From contig CABQMM010000097.1 of NCBI GenBank assembly GCA_902465215.1, positions 1-5,731 on the forward strand: a DNA stretch of 5,731 nucleotides, written 5' to 3'. The notes beneath the pieces are model-generated. The model was not told where the DNA came from, ran no database searches, and worked only from the letters and a program-made list of their open reading frames with translations. A program made the translations under genes and the position numbers. The DNA is from an uncultured Bacillota bacterium (lineage in GTDB: Bacteria > Bacillota > Clostridia > Peptostreptococcales > Anaerovoracaceae). Positions 4,720 to 5,731 of this stretch are shown here, one piece after another (within the stretch, counting starts at the first letter, position 1; each line of letters opens with the position of its first letter).

Positions 4720-5731
4720 TTACCAACCTTTCTCTGCATTAATCGGTGATAATGCTCTTAATTTTTCTACAATTATTTTCAACTTCTCAATTACATAGTC
4801 AATGTCTTCCTTCGTCGTGAAATCGCCTACCGTAAAACGCACGGTTCCGTGAATCATTTCGACCGGAACGCCGAGTGCAACCAGTACATGCGACGGTTCC
4901 AAGGACTTGGAAGAACATGCTGAACCTGTGGAAACACTGATTCCGAACTGGTTCAAAAGCAGAAGAATCGATTCGCCTTCAATGAACTTAAAGGTAATGT
5001 TTGCGTTTCCCGGATGTCTGCCTTCCATCGTGCCGTTCAGCTGCGTATCCGGAATTTCCTTCAGGATTCTGTCAACCAGATAATTTCTCAGTTCGCTGCA
5101 GTGCTGAACATGTTTGTCAAAGTTTACTCTCGCAAGTTCCGCGGCCTTGCCGAAGCCTACAATCCCCGTAAGGTTCTCTGTTCCGGCTCTCTTGCTGTTT
5201 TCCTGCGCGCCGCCGTGAATATAGTTGGAAATGCGAAGTCCTTTTCTCATGAAAAGAGCACCCTCGCCCTTCGGTCCGTAAATTTTATGTGAAGACATGG
5301 ACATCAAATCGATTCCCATATCTTTAACATCAATCGGTACATTGCCAAGCGCCTGAACAGCGTCCGTGTGGAAGATAATCTTGTGCGCCTTCGCAATCTT
5401 TCCGATTTCTTTTATCGGCTGCACGGTTCCGATTTCGTTGTTGACCATCATAACACTGATTAAAATCGTCTTGTCCGTAATCGCATTTTCGAGCTCTTCC
5501 AAGCTGATTCTGCCATTCTTGTCAATTCCCAGATAAGTAACTTCATATCCGTGCTTTTCAAGGAATTCACAGGAATGTAAAATTGCATGGTGTTCAATCT
5601 TCGTCGTTATAATATGATTTCCTTTGTCTTTGAGCTTGTCCGCTACGCCCATAAGCGACCAGTTGTCCGCTTCGGTTCCGCCCGCTGTAAAATAGATTTC
5701 CTTCGGATCCGCATTAATCAGAGCTGCGAGC
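4720..5731 (-). CDS. iscS: Cysteine desulfurase (IscS/NifS), 5' end beyond window
   Basis: PLP enzyme that removes sulfur from L-cysteine as an enzyme-bound persulfide and passes it to IscU and MnmA. The open frame continues from the stop at 4720 to the right edge without an internal stop, giving 336 codons. About 50-60 N-terminal residues are probably missing, so the internal ATG at 5652 is not the start. Reading from the edge: FTAGGTEADN (PLP phosphate-binding segment); KIEHHAILHS with the His that stacks on PLP; NNEIGTVQPI; HTDAVQALG with the PLP-contacting Asp; SSHKIYGPKG with the Schiff-base Lys (codon 5286-5284); GGAQENSKRAGTEN; and the flexible loop STGSACSS with the catalytic Cys (codon 4917-4915). 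The GSACSS loop is the group I type that pairs with IscU rather than the SufS type. Only 4 bp separate it from iscU, so the genes are in one operon. Related clostridial genomes often place iscR upstream; that is outside this window. Confidence 0.96.
   Translation of the reverse strand, partial: LAALINADPKEIYFTAGGTEADNWSLMGVADKLKDKGNHIITTKIEHHAILHSCEFLEKHGYEVTYLGIDKNGRISLEELENAITDKTILISVMMVNNEIGTVQPIKEIGKIAKAHKIIFHTDAVQALGNVPIDVKDMGIDLMSMSSHKIYGPKGEGALFMRKGLRISNYIHGGAQENSKRAGTENLTGIVGFGKAAELARVNFDKHVQHCSELRNYLVDRILKEIPDTQLNGTMEGRHPGNANITFKFIEGESILLLLNQFGISVSTGSACSSKSLEPSHVLVALGVPVEMIHGTVRFTVGDFTTKEDIDYVIEKLKIIVEKLRALSPINAEKGW

Noticed and set aside
4716..4739. IscU start at the upstream ATG (4739)
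   Set aside because: It adds eight residues (MQRKVGKI) not seen in the family and overlaps iscS; the ATG at 4715 gives the typical MALY start 4 bp after the iscS stop.

Overview
The window is a densely packed stretch of housekeeping genes from a low-to-moderate G+C Gram-positive anaerobe, most likely a member of the Clostridia. That placement rests on the gene order (iscS, iscU, mnmA, then alaS, then ireB), the Cys-rich clostridial-type AlaRS insertion, strong purine-rich ribosome binding sites and AT-rich intergenic DNA. I cannot name the genus with confidence. All six supported genes lie on the minus strand, so transcription runs from high to low coordinates. I see no mobile element, CRISPR array, tRNA or rRNA gene.

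First transcription unit (5731 down to about 2929): the 3' part of a cysteine desulfurase gene (iscS/nifS, 5' end outside the window), the Fe-S scaffold gene iscU four bases later, the tRNA 2-thiouridylase gene mnmA overlapping the end of iscU, and a small gene for a 68-residue protein with one predicted membrane segment. A perfect 12-bp inverted repeat followed by a T-run closes the unit. The first three genes form one sulfur pathway. IscS releases sulfur from cysteine, IscU builds Fe-S clusters, and MnmA uses sulfur to thiolate U34 of tRNAs for Lys, Glu and Gln. This MnmA has Cys where the E. coli and B. subtilis enzymes have Asp in the active-site loop. That gives the three-Cys pattern associated with Fe-S-dependent MnmA enzymes and fits its position beside the Fe-S genes.

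Second unit (about 2937 down to 1): alaS, complete at 879 codons, with its own predicted promoter. The -35 hexamer of that promoter lies inside the terminator stem of the preceding unit. Then follows the first 40 codons of ireB (reoM/yrzL, UPF0297), a small regulator of cell-envelope control by PASTA-type Ser/Thr kinases, which runs off the left edge. A second promoter candidate overlaps the end of alaS and could drive ireB separately.

I found no new multi-gene system. The points most worth a second look are the three-Cys MnmA, the uncharacterised small membrane protein in the thiolation operon, and the terminator/promoter overlap before alaS. There is no gene-free stretch longer than 300 bases; the longest gap is 132 bp (2845-2976).
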